This document shows, in pieces, positions 1 to 9,382 of a stretch of 64,000 nucleotides of DNA. This DNA is from Streptomyces sp. M92 (GTDB lineage: Bacteria; Actinomycetota; Actinomycetes; Streptomycetales; Streptomycetaceae). Every line of letters begins with the position of its first letter. Position 1 is the first letter of the stretch. Where the stretch lies: positions 5,642,001-5,706,000 of the forward strand of contig NZ_CP101137.1 in the NCBI RefSeq assembly GCF_028473745.1. The letters are read 5' to 3'. The notes beneath the pieces were generated by a model. It was given only the letters and a program-made list of their open reading frames with translations, had not been told where the DNA came from and did not search any database. The translations under genes and the position numbers were made by a program.

Positions 1-249
1 CTGACGGCTCCCTGGTACGGGTGCCGGTCCAGCACTCCGGGGACGCGCAGAAGGTGAAGCTGTCCGCGCGGAAACGGTCGGCAGACGGCAACCGTGACGG
101 TCACCGGCACCGTCACCGAGCCGGTCACCGGTGACGTGACCGAGGAGCAGCCAGGACGACGTACGCCCTCAGCGGCGGACTTGCCGATCTTCTCGCGGGC
201 GGGCAAGCTCAACGACGGATTCACCCTGACGCTCGTCAAGACGGGCTGA
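1..249 (+). pseudogene. C-terminal fragment of an unrecognised protein, frameshifted
   Basis: The window opens inside a reading frame (phase starting at base 3) that reads DGSLVRVPVQHSGDAQKVKL and then degenerates. A second frame, ending at the TGA at 247-249, reads ATVTVTGTVTEPVTGDVTE and finishes GFTLTLVKTG. The two halves look like one beta-rich, possibly secreted protein split by a frameshift near base 70-80. The gene begins outside the window, so its identity cannot be judged. It could also be two unrelated remnants. Confidence 0.3.
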
Positions 250-309
250 CCCGGCCGTCCGTGCCCGAAACGCTCCCCCGCTCCGCCCTCACGCACAAGG
301 AGCCGCGCC

Positions 310-617
310 GAATCCAAGGTGCGGGCCGTCCGCACCGTGCTCCCGAGGGTCGAGCTGTGCTTCACCCCGGCCCGCGTTTCCTGGGCCAATCCGATCGAGG
401 TCCACTTCGGCCCGCTGCGGCAGTTCGCCCTGGCCAACCTCCACCGCCCAGCCGCCCCGGCCCCGCGCCAACCCAGGCACTGCACCGCTGCCTGCGCTGG
501 CCCAACGCCAACGCCCGTCACCAGGACGTACTCGCCGCCCAACGCAAGGAATGCGCGCGAGAATCCGCAGCGAATGGCATCCGCTGGGGCGGACGCCGTC
601 TCAGCGGCGCTGCCTGA
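310..617 (+). pseudogene. IS630-family transposase C-terminal remnant
   Basis: Two adjacent frames together spell the end of an IS630/Tc1-type DDE transposase of the kind common in Streptomyces. Phase 1 gives RVELCFTPARVSWANPIEVH and then GPLRQFALANLH. After a frameshift near base 460, the other phase gives ALHRCLRWPNANARHQDVLA, AQRKECARE and the terminal GIRWGGRRLSGAA. The SWANPIE block is the segment around the last catalytic acidic residue in this family. The N-terminal half and any terminal inverted repeats are not visible, so this is a dead fragment. Family assignment is from recalled sequence resemblance. Confidence 0.65.
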
Positions 618-689
618 CAGACCGCCAACCACAGCCCCGGAGTGTCGAAAGGGACAAGTTCACGAGAAGGACAGCGCCAGGAGAACCAC

Positions 690-1067
690 TCAGGAGGCGG
701 ACGGTTCGATCTCCCCCGCAAAGACGATGATCTGGTCGATGAGGCTCCGCCGCAGATGGACGACGTCCGTTCCCGCCAGGCGGGGGCCTCCATCCGGCGT
801 GGTGAAGACCCACTGGTACCGGGCCCACTCGTCAGGCATGTCCACCGCCGAGCAGCGCACCATCGTGCCGGTCCCCGCCGGGTGGCGCCGGATGTCCAGC
901 ACGAACCGCTCGACCGCCGCGATTCCTTCGCTGCGACCCAACGGTCCCCAGAAGACCACGTCTGAGGTCAGGGCCTGGGAGAGCAGGGCAGTCACATAGC
1001 TGTCGTCCGAGGTGTTGAACGCGGAGATGAACATGTCGATCGCGGAGCGTGCCGTCTCTTCCTGCAT
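690..1067 (-). CDS. SnoaL-like / NTF2-fold protein
   Basis: A protein of about 125 residues starting MQEETARSAIDMFISAFN, with a later FWGPLGRSEGIAAVERFV segment and a tryptophan-rich strand ending in IIVFAGEIEPSAS. This pattern (N-terminal helix, GxSEG turn, then curved strands) is typical of SnoaL-like, NTF2-fold polyketide-cyclase-like proteins. An in-frame ATG nine codons upstream (base 1094) is less likely because the extra residues (MFNGWYYWG) do not fit the fold. The substrate cannot be predicted. It stands alone between an IS remnant and a divergent coiled-coil gene. Confidence 0.6.
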   Translation of the reverse strand: MQEETARSAIDMFISAFNTSDDSYVTALLSQALTSDVVFWGPLGRSEGIAAVERFVLDIRRHPAGTGTMVRCSAVDMPDEWARYQWVFTTPDGGPRLAGTDVVHLRRSLIDQIIVFAGEIEPSAS

Positions 1068-1185
1068 GCCCCAGTAATACCAGCCGTTGAACAAGCAGCG
1101 GCCCCTGGCCAGAACGCATCCTTGTCGACAAGTCTCCCTTCCTTCACCCTTTCAAGGTCGTCATCTGTGACCGTATGGGGGGACC

Positions 1186-2025
1186 ATGCCGTTCGGCAGT
1201 GCAGACAGGGCCACACTCGGTGAGATCGCGCGACAGGTCAAAAACATCGGCGAAAGCGTCGCCGCGCTCAAACAGCAAGTCTCCGACCAGCAGCATGTCA
1301 TCGACCAGATCCGCCGGGACGCGACCGGAGCCATCAGCTCCGGTCTTGCCGACATCCGCTCCGTCGCCCGAGACGCCATGACACGCACCACCGACCTCAT
1401 CACCGGACCACTCACCCACATCAACAACGAGATCGTCGCCACCCACGGTATGATCGGTCGGCTCGAGGCGGACGTGCGAGCAGTTGTATCCCAGTCGGTC
1501 GACGCCACGGACCCGACATCGCAGCCGAGCGAGCTCGCCGGCCGGTCCGGGCCGTACCCCCGCCCTGATTCCCACGACGAGCCGACCGTCCGACCCAGCC
1601 ACGACGAGGCAGACTCGGAGTCCTCGGGCCCCCAACCCGACCACGCGACCCTCCGTGCCGCCGCCGGCATCGCCCACGCCACGCTTGAAGCACATCGCGA
1701 CACCTGGGCCTTCCTCATCCAGACCGCCGGCCGCGAACAGCACTTCCACATCCCCGGCAAGGTCGACGACCACGACGGATACGTAAGCGTCCGCTTCTCC
1801 GGCCCCAGCCTCGTCGCCGCCATCACGAGCCTCGGCGAACTGGCCCGCAGCGCATCCAACCCCGTCACCCAGGCCATCGCCGACCACCTCCAGCGGAAGA
1901 TCGTCGCCGCCGTCCGGGAGATCACGGACCGGCCATGTCACGACAGCGACGGCAAGCCCGTCCGCATCGTCATCGACGACCGAGCTGCCCCCGACCACAC
2001 CGACACATCGCCAGACACGGCCTGA
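1186..2025 (+). CDS. Hypothetical protein with N-terminal coiled coil
   Basis: 279 residues. The start is supported by GGGGGACC directly before the ATG. Residues about 10-110 are a heptad-rich helical region (IARQVKNIGESVAALKQQV and similar) that resembles a coiled coil. Residues 110-165 are a Pro/Ser/Asp-rich linker. Residues 165-265 form a compact domain with ATLEAHRDTWAFLIQTAG and RIVIDDR. There is no signal peptide or membrane segment. I do not recognise the family. A long antisense frame covers the same bases, but the codon pattern and the ribosome-binding site favour this strand. Two strong hairpins follow the stop. Confidence 0.65.
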   Translation: MPFGSADRATLGEIARQVKNIGESVAALKQQVSDQQHVIDQIRRDATGAISSGLADIRSVARDAMTRTTDLITGPLTHINNEIVATHGMIGRLEADVRAVVSQSVDATDPTSQPSELAGRSGPYPRPDSHDEPTVRPSHDEADSESSGPQPDHATLRAAAGIAHATLEAHRDTWAFLIQTAGREQHFHIPGKVDDHDGYVSVRFSGPSLVAAITSLGELARSASNPVTQAIADHLQRKIVAAVREITDRPCHDSDGKPVRIVIDDRAAPDHTDTSPDTA

Positions 2026-2046
2026 CACGAACGCGGCCAGACCTAC

Positions 2047-2105
2047 GGCCGGGGCCGCCCCGATCCCCCGATCCGGGGTGACCCCGGCCGGCCCGCGGGG
2101 CCGGC
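2047..2105 (+). terminator. Double hairpin, candidate terminator
   Basis: Two inverted repeats follow the stop codon at 2025. GGCCGGGG (2047-2054) pairs with CCCCGGCC (2082-2089), and GCCGGCCC (2087-2094) pairs with GGGCCGGC (2098-2105) across a 3-base loop. They share bases, so they are alternative structures. There is no T-run, as is usual for GC-rich actinomycete terminators. Confidence 0.5.
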
Positions 2106-2262
2106 ACGGCTCGCAGCGTTCCTGCTCAAGCGCCCTCGTGCCGAGCCTTCCGATCCGATCCTGAGAACGCCCTTCCCGGACAGCCGGAAGCCGGACGGCA
2201 GAAGGACCGACAAGGCTCTCCAGGAGACATGTAAGTGCAGCGTGAATTGCCCGTTCGCCGAG

Positions 2263-2830
2263 TCATGGCGCCCGTCCTCGGTGGTGTGGACGGCCGGGAC
2301 GGAGAGTCAGGTCGACGAGGAGGCCGAGGAGTTCGAGGGTGGGCAACGGGATGCGGTGGCCGGAATGGGGGGACGAAGTCCCAGGCGTCGGCGCTCGCGT
2401 GTCCGGCCCGGCGCATAGCGGCCGTACACCTTGGCGATGCGCCGTGCGCGCGCCCACAGCACCGCGACGGAGCGGGCACCGTCGGGGAGGGTGGGGCCGA
2501 GGGTCTCGTACAGCAGGTGCGGGGCCATGGCGACGGTGGACTCGTCGAGGACGGCCAGGACGGCGCAGGGAACCAGCCGCTGGCATCCGCGCCGTTGACG
2601 GGGGTACCGCGCGGGCTGATGGTGCAGCGGGCCGGCGGGGCGATCCACGAGTGCGGCTGCACGGCGCCGGGCCCGGGGAAGTTCCCGGTCAGCAGCCAGG
2701 TCAGCTTGTGGAGGCAGGACACGAGCGTGCTGTTGGGGCCCTGCTGGACGCCCACGCCCTCTGCATCGAGACGCTGGAGGTCGAGACCTCTTACTATCGG
2801 ACCAATCTCAACTCCCGGAGCAATCGTGAA
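2263..2830 (-). pseudogene. Degenerate leftward gene, unrecognised
   Basis: Three minus-strand phases carry consecutive protein-like segments: LDLQRLDAEGVGVQQGPNST and TWLLTGNFPGPGAVQPHSWI; then VLAVLDESTVAMAPHLLYET and RIAKVYGRYAPG; then HRIPLPTLELLGLLVDLTLR. This looks like one gene broken by two frameshifts. I cannot name the family. It lies upstream of, and opposite to, the LAL regulator, so the long plus-strand extension of that regulator into this area is probably spurious. Confidence 0.35.
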
Positions 2831-2885
2831 AAATGGTGGAACGACGCAAGGGGACCAAGGCTCCACACGCGATCTTGATCTGAAG

Positions 2886-5612
2886 ATGGTGGGCCGGGAA
2901 ACCGAGACCGCAGAAATCATGCGGCGCGTCGCCACTGACCGATGTCACAGCGAGGTGTTGGTCCTCACGGGCGAACCCGGTGCCGGCAAGAGCGTACTGC
3001 TCGACTTCGCGGCCGACCGCGCGCGGCGCGAGGGCGGCCGGGTACTGCGAGCGGTCGGCAGCGAGTCCGAGGCGCACCTTGCGTTCGCGGGCCTTCATCA
3101 GATGCTCCGCTCGGTGCTCGGCGAACTGGACAGCCTGCCACCACGGCAGCACTCCGCGCTCCGGGCGGCCCTGGGGCTGGGCGAACGCACCGAGGTCCCT
3201 GATCGCATGCTCGTCGGTCTTGCGGTTCTCACTTTGGTGTCTGACCTGGCGGAACCGGCGCCGTTGCTCGTGGTGATCGATGATGCCCAGTGGATCGACC
3301 GCGCATCGTTGGACGTTCTCTCCTTCGTGGCCCGGCGCATGGACAGCGAAGCCGTCACGCTGCTGGTGGGCGTGCGCGCCGCGGCCGCGCTGCCCGGGCT
3401 CGACAAGGGCTACGACCGTCTCGACATCGGTCCGTTGAGCGGTGAGGCAGCGAACCGGTTGCTCGACCAACAGCCGACAACACCCGTTGGTCGAATCCGG
3501 ACGCGAATCTTGCAGGAGGCGGCCGGAAACCCGCTCGCCCTGATCGAACTGGCCCGCGCCACCGCTACCCGGCAGCTCGATGGCGGCAGCGTGGAGGGCC
3601 CGCTGCCCGTCACCGACCGGTTGGAACGGATCTTCGGGCAGCACGCACAGTTCCTGCCGGAAGTAACTCGCCGACCCCTCCTACTTCTCGCGGCTGCTGA
3701 TGCGACGGACGCCCCGACTGCCTATCGGGGACTCCCCCAGGCCGACGACAGGACGTGGGCACCTGCGGAGCGGGCCGGTCTCGTACGCCAAGACGGCTTC
3801 CGGATCTCCTTTCGCCACCCGCTCATCCGCTCGGCCGTCTACCATGCGGCGCCCTTCGAGGAACGCAGGCAAGCGCACCTCGCTCTCGCCGAGCTGCTGA
3901 GCGAGGAACCTGACCGCCGCGCCTGGCACCTCGCCGCCGCTACCACACGCCCCGACGAGGACGTGTCGGCCGCCCTGCGGCAGACGGCCGACCGGGCCCG
4001 GCGCCGGGGCGGCTATGCGGCCGCTGCCGCTGCCTTGGAACGCGCCGCGGAGCTGAGCCCGAGCCGCGCGGGCCGGGCTCGGCTGCTGACCGAGGCCGCC
4101 GCCATGGCCGTCTTCACCGGTCAGCTCGGCTGGGTGGACCGCCTGGCCGCTGAGGTCCGGGGGCACAGTGATGATCCGGCATTGATCAGCAGGGCGTCGC
4201 TGGCCACCGGGCAGCTCATGACCCTGCGTCGGAACCATGCGGCGGCCTTCGCCCTGCTGACGCGTATCGCCGAGGAAGCCGCGGACACCCGGTCGCCCCG
4301 CTTGCTGGAGGCGCTCGCCGCGGCGGCGGTGGTCCGTTACTACTCGGGCGATGAGTCCCAGCAACAACACATCAAAAGCCTGTTCACCAGTGTGCCGGAC
4401 GCCACCGGCAGGGGTGCCCTGCGCGCCTGGGTGCTGGCCGTCTCCGACCCCTGCGGTGCGGGAGCCTCCCTCGTCCCGGCGCTGCCCGGACTGATCGTTG
4501 CGGCCAAGGACGACGCCGACAGTCTGACCGCGCTCGCCATCGTGGCGTGGATCTTGGATCAGACCGCCCTGGCTGCCAGAACCTTCGACGAGGCGTTCGA
4601 CCGGTGGCAGGCCCGTGGCTCGCTGCCGGACGGTCTGGGATGTGCCGTCGGCTGGGCCTATCTGGAGCAGGGCCGGTGGGCTGAGGCCCGTTCGGTGGCC
4701 GCTGAGATTTCGGCGGTGGCGTCAGTGGCAGGGCTGGACCACGCCGAGGCGTGTGCGCATGTGCTCGACGCGACGGTGCTCGCGCTGCTCGGCGAGGCGG
4801 CCGACGCACGACGGAGTGCCGAGCGGGCGTTGGTCCTCGTCGACCCGCTGGAGAGCCGCTCCGTCGCGGTGTTCGCACGCCGGGCCCTGGGCCTGGCGGC
4901 AGTGGCCGAGGGTGACTACGACACCGCGTACGCGCAGTTCCGCTCCGCCTTCACCGACGACGGCGGTCCGGTTCACTACCATGTCTCCTACACCGTCCTG
5001 GCCGAGCTCGTCTCGGCGGCCGTCCGCCGAGGCCGACGGGAGGACGCCGCCGAACTGCTGGAGCGATCGGCGCGGCGCCTGGGTACAGGCGTGTCGGCAC
5101 GGCTCGGCGCACTGCTCGACCGAGGCCGTGCTCTGCTCGCCGAGCCGGAGGACGCAGAACAGTACTTCCAGGCCTCGCTGGCGGACGACACGGGCGAGCA
5201 GCGGCCGTTCGAGCGGGCACAGACTCGGCTGGACTACGGCGAATGGCTCAGAAGACAACGTCGCATCGCCGAGGCCCGCCCGCTGCTGATCGCGGCACTC
5301 GACACCTTCCGACGACTCGGCGCGCGGCCCTGGATCGAGCGGGCGAAGGCAGAACTTCGAGCTGCCGGCATCGACGCAGCCAGCAGCGTAGTGCCCAGTG
5401 CCCTCACCCAGCTCAGCCCTCAGCAGCAGCAGATCGTTCGACTTGCCGCCCGCGGTCTGACGAACCGCGAGATCGGAGAGAATCTCTTTCTTTCGCCCCG
5501 CACGGTCGGCTCCCACCTCTACCGGGTGTTTCCCAAACTGGGCATCACCGCCCGGTCGCAACTCCGCGATGTGATCGAAGGCACCCTGTCAGGCACCGGC
5601 ACCCAGATGTGA
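2886..5612 (+). CDS. LAL-type LuxR-family transcriptional regulator (AAA ATPase + HTH)
   Basis: About 908 residues, a normal size for the large ATP-binding LuxR (LAL) regulators. Near the N-terminus VGRE leads into Walker A GEPGAGKS (residues 29-36), and Walker B LLVVIDDAQWID follows about 100 residues later. The middle is Ala/Leu-rich helical repeat (TPR-like). The C-terminal 60 residues are a LuxR helix-turn-helix: LSPQQQQIVRLAARGLTNRE, then LSPRTVGSHLYR. The frame is open upstream to 2235, but residues homologous to the family begin around MVGRETE, so ATG 2886 is preferred; no convincing ribosome-binding site decides the start. LAL proteins usually activate a neighbouring pathway. Here the nearest intact downstream cluster is the hydrolase/esterase pair almost 1 kb away, so the target is unknown. 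Confidence 0.85.
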   Translation: MVGRETETAEIMRRVATDRCHSEVLVLTGEPGAGKSVLLDFAADRARREGGRVLRAVGSESEAHLAFAGLHQMLRSVLGELDSLPPRQHSALRAALGLGERTEVPDRMLVGLAVLTLVSDLAEPAPLLVVIDDAQWIDRASLDVLSFVARRMDSEAVTLLVGVRAAAALPGLDKGYDRLDIGPLSGEAANRLLDQQPTTPVGRIRTRILQEAAGNPLALIELARATATRQLDGGSVEGPLPVTDRLERIFGQHAQFLPEVTRRPLLLLAAADATDAPTAYRGLPQADDRTWAPAERAGLVRQDGFRISFRHPLIRSAVYHAAPFEERRQAHLALAELLSEEPDRRAWHLAAATTRPDEDVSAALRQTADRARRRGGYAAAAAALERAAELSPSRAGRARLLTEAAAMAVFTGQLGWVDRLAAEVRGHSDDPALISRASLATGQLMTLRRNHAAAFALLTRIAEEAADTRSPRLLEALAAAAVVRYYSGDESQQQHIKSLFTSVPDATGRGALRAWVLAVSDPCGAGASLVPALPGLIVAAKDDADSLTALAIVAWILDQTALAARTFDEAFDRWQARGSLPDGLGCAVGWAYLEQGRWAEARSVAAEISAVASVAGLDHAEACAHVLDATVLALLGEAADARRSAERALVLVDPLESRSVAVFARRALGLAAVAEGDYDTAYAQFRSAFTDDGGPVHYHVSYTVLAELVSAAVRRGRREDAAELLERSARRLGTGVSARLGALLDRGRALLAEPEDAEQYFQASLADDTGEQRPFERAQTRLDYGEWLRRQRRIAEARPLLIAALDTFRRLGARPWIERAKAELRAAGIDAASSVVPSALTQLSPQQQQIVRLAARGLTNREIGENLFLSPRTVGSHLYRVFPKLGITARSQLRDVIEGTLSGTGTQM

Positions 5613-6571
5613 GAAGGCTGCGTCCGCCGCTGCGGCAGTGCGTGCTCGCAGGTCGAGGTCTGTCCCAAGGCGGGCGCCTTAGCACCGGGTCGACCAGGCA
5701 CCGGCGTCCTTGCGCAAGGCACGTCTGCGACTCACCCACCCGCTCAATTGCCCGCGCGGCCGTCGCGGCCGGGCGCCTCCCGCAGGGTGACGACGCCGAT
5801 TACGCCGTCCCGGTCACCGTGCGACCGACCACGTCCCGGAAAGGGTGGCGCACCTGGTCCGCCTCGTGAGTCGTCAGCCGGACACTGTCCCCGCTCGGCA
5901 CGCCCCAAGGTCACCAGAGCGCCGTCCCTGCTCTCCGGCGAACAACGTGTACGCAACGCACGACCGTCGCCACAACGACGCCTACTGCTCCACATCGACC
6001 GCCTCGGCCTCACCTTGACCGGACTCACTCAAGCCTTGGCCCCGCCCGCACCGGCCGCCGACAACACCATGGCTCCGTCCACGGGCGGCCAGGTCTCCTC
6101 ACTGCCCAGCCCAGGGGACGGGCAGTCGCCTCCTGAGCGAGCTTGTGCCGGCCGGTCACGAACCGCAGCTGTTCCCGCGCTCGCCCAGACCCGGATCGAC
6201 GCACGGCTCCTCCGATTTTCGCGTTGCGTCCCGCATCAGCGCTGGGACCGCTCTGCCCAGGTGCAGTCACGTGACGCATACCGCGCCGCGCCCGGCAAGA
6301 CGCACCATGGCTGAGCAGGGTCGTCCACGAACGGACGCGTACCGGACGGCCCGTCTCCACCGGCGAGGACCCCGCGGTCCGATGCCCGCAATCAGCCTCG
6401 GCTGCGGGACCGTCCTGAAGCAGAGGACGCCGCGCCCCACAGTCACGGCACCACCGGTGCACGGCACCGGCAGGGGCGCAGCGCCCCGTACCCGTCATGA
6501 GCGGATGTTCATCCGTGTCCAGCCCGCGCCTGCGGCCTGAGCACGCGTAACCGATCGAACTGGAGAGAATC
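5613..6571. other. Gene-poor stretch
   Basis: About 960 bases between the LAL regulator and the MBL-fold hydrolase gene. Open frames exist in several phases, but none keeps Streptomyces-like codon use, a ribosome-binding site and a recognisable protein at once. It may hold eroded coding sequence. No RNA gene or clear operator was seen. Confidence 0.4.
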
Positions 6572-7486
6572 GTGGACACCATCGCCCTGGGCGACGTCAC
6601 CGTGACCCGAGTCCGGGAGTACTACGGCCCCGTCGGCATGACGCCCGAGGCGTTCGTCCCGGACAGCCCGGCCCAGGCCTGGGACACACACCGGTCCTGG
6701 CTGGTTCCGGACTTCCTGGACGCCGAGACCCGCATCGTCAACACCGCGATCCAGACCTGGGTCCTGCGCAGCGAGGGCAGAACCATCCTGGTCGACACCG
6801 GCGTCGGCAACCACAAGGACCGGCCGTACGCGCCGGTGTGGAGCCGCCTGGACACCGACTTCCTGGGCAACCTCGCCCGCGCCGGGGTGCGCCCCGAGGA
6901 CGTCGACATCGTGATCAACACCCACCTGCACATCGACCACGTCGGCTGGAACACCTACCTCGACGGCCGGACCTGGGTACCGACGTTCCCCAACGCCACC
7001 TACCTCATGGCGAAGGCCGACTTCGACTACTGGAACCCCGCCAACGAGAACAAGACCCTGCTCGGCCGCGGCAATCAGAACGTCTTCGAGGACAGCGTCG
7101 CCCCCGTGCACGAGGCCGGCCTCACCCGGCTGTGGGAGGACAGCCACCGCATCGACTCCAACCTGCGCCTCGACCTCGCACCCGGCCACACCCCCGGCTC
7201 ATCGGTGCTGCGGCTGGAGTCCGGCTCCGACCGCGCGCTGTTCGTCGGCGACCTGATACACAGCCCCATCCAGATCCACGAGCCCGACGCCAACAGTTGC
7301 TTCTGCGAGGACCCCGCCGAAGCCCGCGCCACCCGCCACAGGCTCCTGGGCTCGGCTGCCGACAGCCACGCCCTCGTCTTCCCCGCACACCTCGGCGGCC
7401 ACGGTGCCGCCGAAGTCGTTCGTGCGGGCGGCCAGTTCGCTGTCAAGGGCTGGGCGCCCTTCTCCCCGTACACAGAGCAGGTCTGA
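6572..7486 (+). CDS. MBL-fold metallo-hydrolase
   Basis: 304 residues from a GTG start with GGAGAG five bases upstream. The metallo-beta-lactamase metal motif HLHIDH lies at residues 118-123. It is preceded by ILVDTGVGNHK (about 72-82) and followed by LDLAPGHTPGSS (third metal-binding His) and LFVGDLIHSP (bridging Asp). The terminal PAHLGGHG supplies a further candidate ligand. The arrangement matches the AttM/lactonase-like and alkyl-hydrolase branch of the fold, acting in the cytoplasm on an ester or lactone bond. The exact substrate is unknown. It sits 35 bases upstream of a carboxylesterase and a decayed RidA gene, which suggests a small catabolic operon. Confidence 0.85.
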   Translation: MDTIALGDVTVTRVREYYGPVGMTPEAFVPDSPAQAWDTHRSWLVPDFLDAETRIVNTAIQTWVLRSEGRTILVDTGVGNHKDRPYAPVWSRLDTDFLGNLARAGVRPEDVDIVINTHLHIDHVGWNTYLDGRTWVPTFPNATYLMAKADFDYWNPANENKTLLGRGNQNVFEDSVAPVHEAGLTRLWEDSHRIDSNLRLDLAPGHTPGSSVLRLESGSDRALFVGDLIHSPIQIHEPDANSCFCEDPAEARATRHRLLGSAADSHALVFPAHLGGHGAAEVVRAGGQFAVKGWAPFSPYTEQV

Positions 7487-7521
7487 GGCCCGCGGCAGGA
7501 AAGGCAAGAAGGACACACGAG

Positions 7522-9012
7522 ATGAACCAGTACCCCGACCCCGTCGTGACCACCGCGCAGGGCCCCGTTCGCGGCCTGCGCCGGGGTCGCACCCTCACCT
7601 TCCAGAACATTCCGTACGCCGCCCCGCCCCGCGGCGCCGACCGGTTCGCCCCACCGCGCCCGCACGAACCGTGGCACGGCGTACGGGACGCCACCGTGCC
7701 GGGACCCACCGCCCCGCAGGCGGAACGCAGGCTCGGCGACATCGACATGACCCCCTACTTCGGCACCGGCTGGAGCCGCGGCGAGGACTACCTCACCGTC
7801 AACGTCTTCACGCCCGCCACCGGGGCCCACGACCTGCCGGTCATGGTCTTCGTCCACGGTGGCGGCTTCGTCGCCGGATCGACGCGGGCCACCCTGTACG
7901 ACGGCTCCGCCTTCGCCCGCGACGGAGTCGTCCTCGTCACCCTCAACTACCGGCTCGGCATAGCCGGGTTCCTCGACCTCCCCGGGGCGCCCGCCAACCG
8001 AGGCTTGCTCGACGTCGTCGCCGCACTGCGCTGGGTGCGGGAGAACGTCGCCGCCTTCGGCGGCGACCCGCACAACGTCACCCTCTTCGGCCAGTCGGCC
8101 GGGGCGACCGTCGTCGGTGGCGTCCTCGCCACCCCCGAGGCCGCCGGGCTGTTCCGCCGCGCGATCGTGCAGAGCGGCAGCGGCCTGGGCGCGTTCACGC
8201 CCGAGCAGGCCGCCCGCGTCACCAAGGCCGCGGGTGATGCCCTGGGCATCGAGCCCTTGGCCGACGCATTCGCCCGCATCCCCGACGAGCGGCTCGTCGA
8301 GGCGGCCGGCAAGCTCGCGGGCATCGATCTGCGGACCGGAACCCACGGCGATCCGCTGATCGGCCTCAGCCCCTTCAGCCTGGTCCTGGACACCCAGCCC
8401 GCCGTATCCGTCGCCGCCGGCGGCGACGCCGACGTCGACCTGCTCATCGGCACCAACACCGAAGAGGGGAATCTCTACCTCGTCCCGGTGGGCAAGTACG
8501 CCACCTCGACCGCCGCCGACGTCGACGAGACCGCCGCGCGCTCGCACCCCGACCCCGCGCGGCTCGTCGAGACCTACCGCGCCTCACGCCCTGGGGCGTC
8601 CTTCGCCGAACTGCGCTCCGCCATCATGGCCGACGCCCTGTTCGGAGTGGGCAGCCGCGCTCTGGCCGACGCCCATGCCGTCCGTCCGCGGTGCGCCACC
8701 TACGCCTACGAGTTCGCCTGGCGCTCGCGCGCCCTGGGCGGAGAACTCGGCGCCGCCCACGGGGTCGAACTGCCCTTCGTCTTCGACCTCACCGACCGGG
8801 GCGAACTCAGCGGCCTCTACGCCCTGCTCGGCCCCGACCAGGCCCCCGCTGACCTCGCCACCCGCGTCCACAAGGCCTGGATCCGGTTCGCCCGGACCGG
8901 CGACCCCGGCTGGGATCCGTACGACACCGGCCGCCGCGCCACCATGCGCATCGACACCGAGTGGATCCAGGTCGACGACCCCCGCGGCCAGGAACGACAG
9001 GCCTGGACCTGA
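7522..9012 (+). CDS. Type-B carboxylesterase / lipase family protein
   Basis: 496 residues. The N-terminal TAQGPVRGLRRG and FQNIPYAAPP segments are typical of type-B carboxylesterases. The oxyanion-hole motif is HGGGFVAGS (from residue 112). The nucleophile elbow FGQSAGA places the catalytic Ser at 192. A later acidic residue lies in GTNTEEGNLY, and the His is in AHGVELPFVF. The frame stays open upstream to 6838 over the hydrolase gene, but the MNQYPDP start, preceded by AAGGA, fits the family. It hydrolyses carboxylic esters, most likely in the cytoplasm because no signal peptide is seen. It probably forms an operon with the MBL-fold hydrolase. Confidence 0.9.
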   Translation: MNQYPDPVVTTAQGPVRGLRRGRTLTFQNIPYAAPPRGADRFAPPRPHEPWHGVRDATVPGPTAPQAERRLGDIDMTPYFGTGWSRGEDYLTVNVFTPATGAHDLPVMVFVHGGGFVAGSTRATLYDGSAFARDGVVLVTLNYRLGIAGFLDLPGAPANRGLLDVVAALRWVRENVAAFGGDPHNVTLFGQSAGATVVGGVLATPEAAGLFRRAIVQSGSGLGAFTPEQAARVTKAAGDALGIEPLADAFARIPDERLVEAAGKLAGIDLRTGTHGDPLIGLSPFSLVLDTQPAVSVAAGGDADVDLLIGTNTEEGNLYLVPVGKYATSTAADVDETAARSHPDPARLVETYRASRPGASFAELRSAIMADALFGVGSRALADAHAVRPRCATYAYEFAWRSRALGGELGAAHGVELPFVFDLTDRGELSGLYALLGPDQAPADLATRVHKAWIRFARTGDPGWDPYDTGRRATMRIDTEWIQVDDPRGQERQAWT

Positions 9013-9049
9013 TCCCCAACCAGCTGACCGCGCCCTTCAAGGAAGCACC

Positions 9050-9382
9050 ATGACCAGAGCCGTCATCACCACCGACAACGCGCCCTCCCTCGTCGGCCCC
9101 GCTGTCCCAGGGCATCCGCAAGGGCACCGTCCCAGCAGGTCCCCGGGCAGCTCCCCCTCGCCCCTAACACCGGCGAGGTCGTCGGCACCACGGTCGCCGG
9201 GCAGGCCACACAGGTCCTGAGCCACGTCACCGCCGTCGTTCAGGCGGCGGGTGCCGGACGTCGTGATGCTGCGTGCGCGGCGACCGTCGGCGAGCCCCTT
9301 CCCCGCCCGCACCACCGTCCACATGCGGCTTCCGCCGGGACTGCTCGTCGAGATCGACGACTTGGCCGTGCTGGACGGCTGA
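9050..9382 (+). pseudogene. RidA family (enamine/imine deaminase-like) gene, multiply frameshifted
   Basis: Reading across phases from ATG 9050 gives MTRAVITTDNAPSLVGP, then LSQGIRKGTV, then GQLPLAPNTGEVVGTTVAGQ followed by TQVLSHVTAVVQAAG, and finally ARTTVHMRLPPGLLVEIDDL and AVLDG before the TGA at 9380-9382. This is the full outline of a RidA (YjgF/UK114) protein, including the terminal ARTTV...LLVEID block. At least three frame changes are needed, and the segment between DVVML and ARTTV is shortened, so it is a pseudogene. It follows the esterase in the same orientation and was probably the third gene of that cluster. Confidence 0.65.

Noticed and set aside
1144..2028. 294-codon minus-strand ORF opposite the coiled-coil gene
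   Set aside because: Val/Gly/Asp-rich composition of a shadow frame; the plus-strand gene has a ribosome-binding site and a natural heptad pattern.
2235..2885. N-terminal extension of the LAL regulator
   Set aside because: The extension has no family resemblance and overlaps a decayed minus-strand gene. The family domain begins at about 2886.
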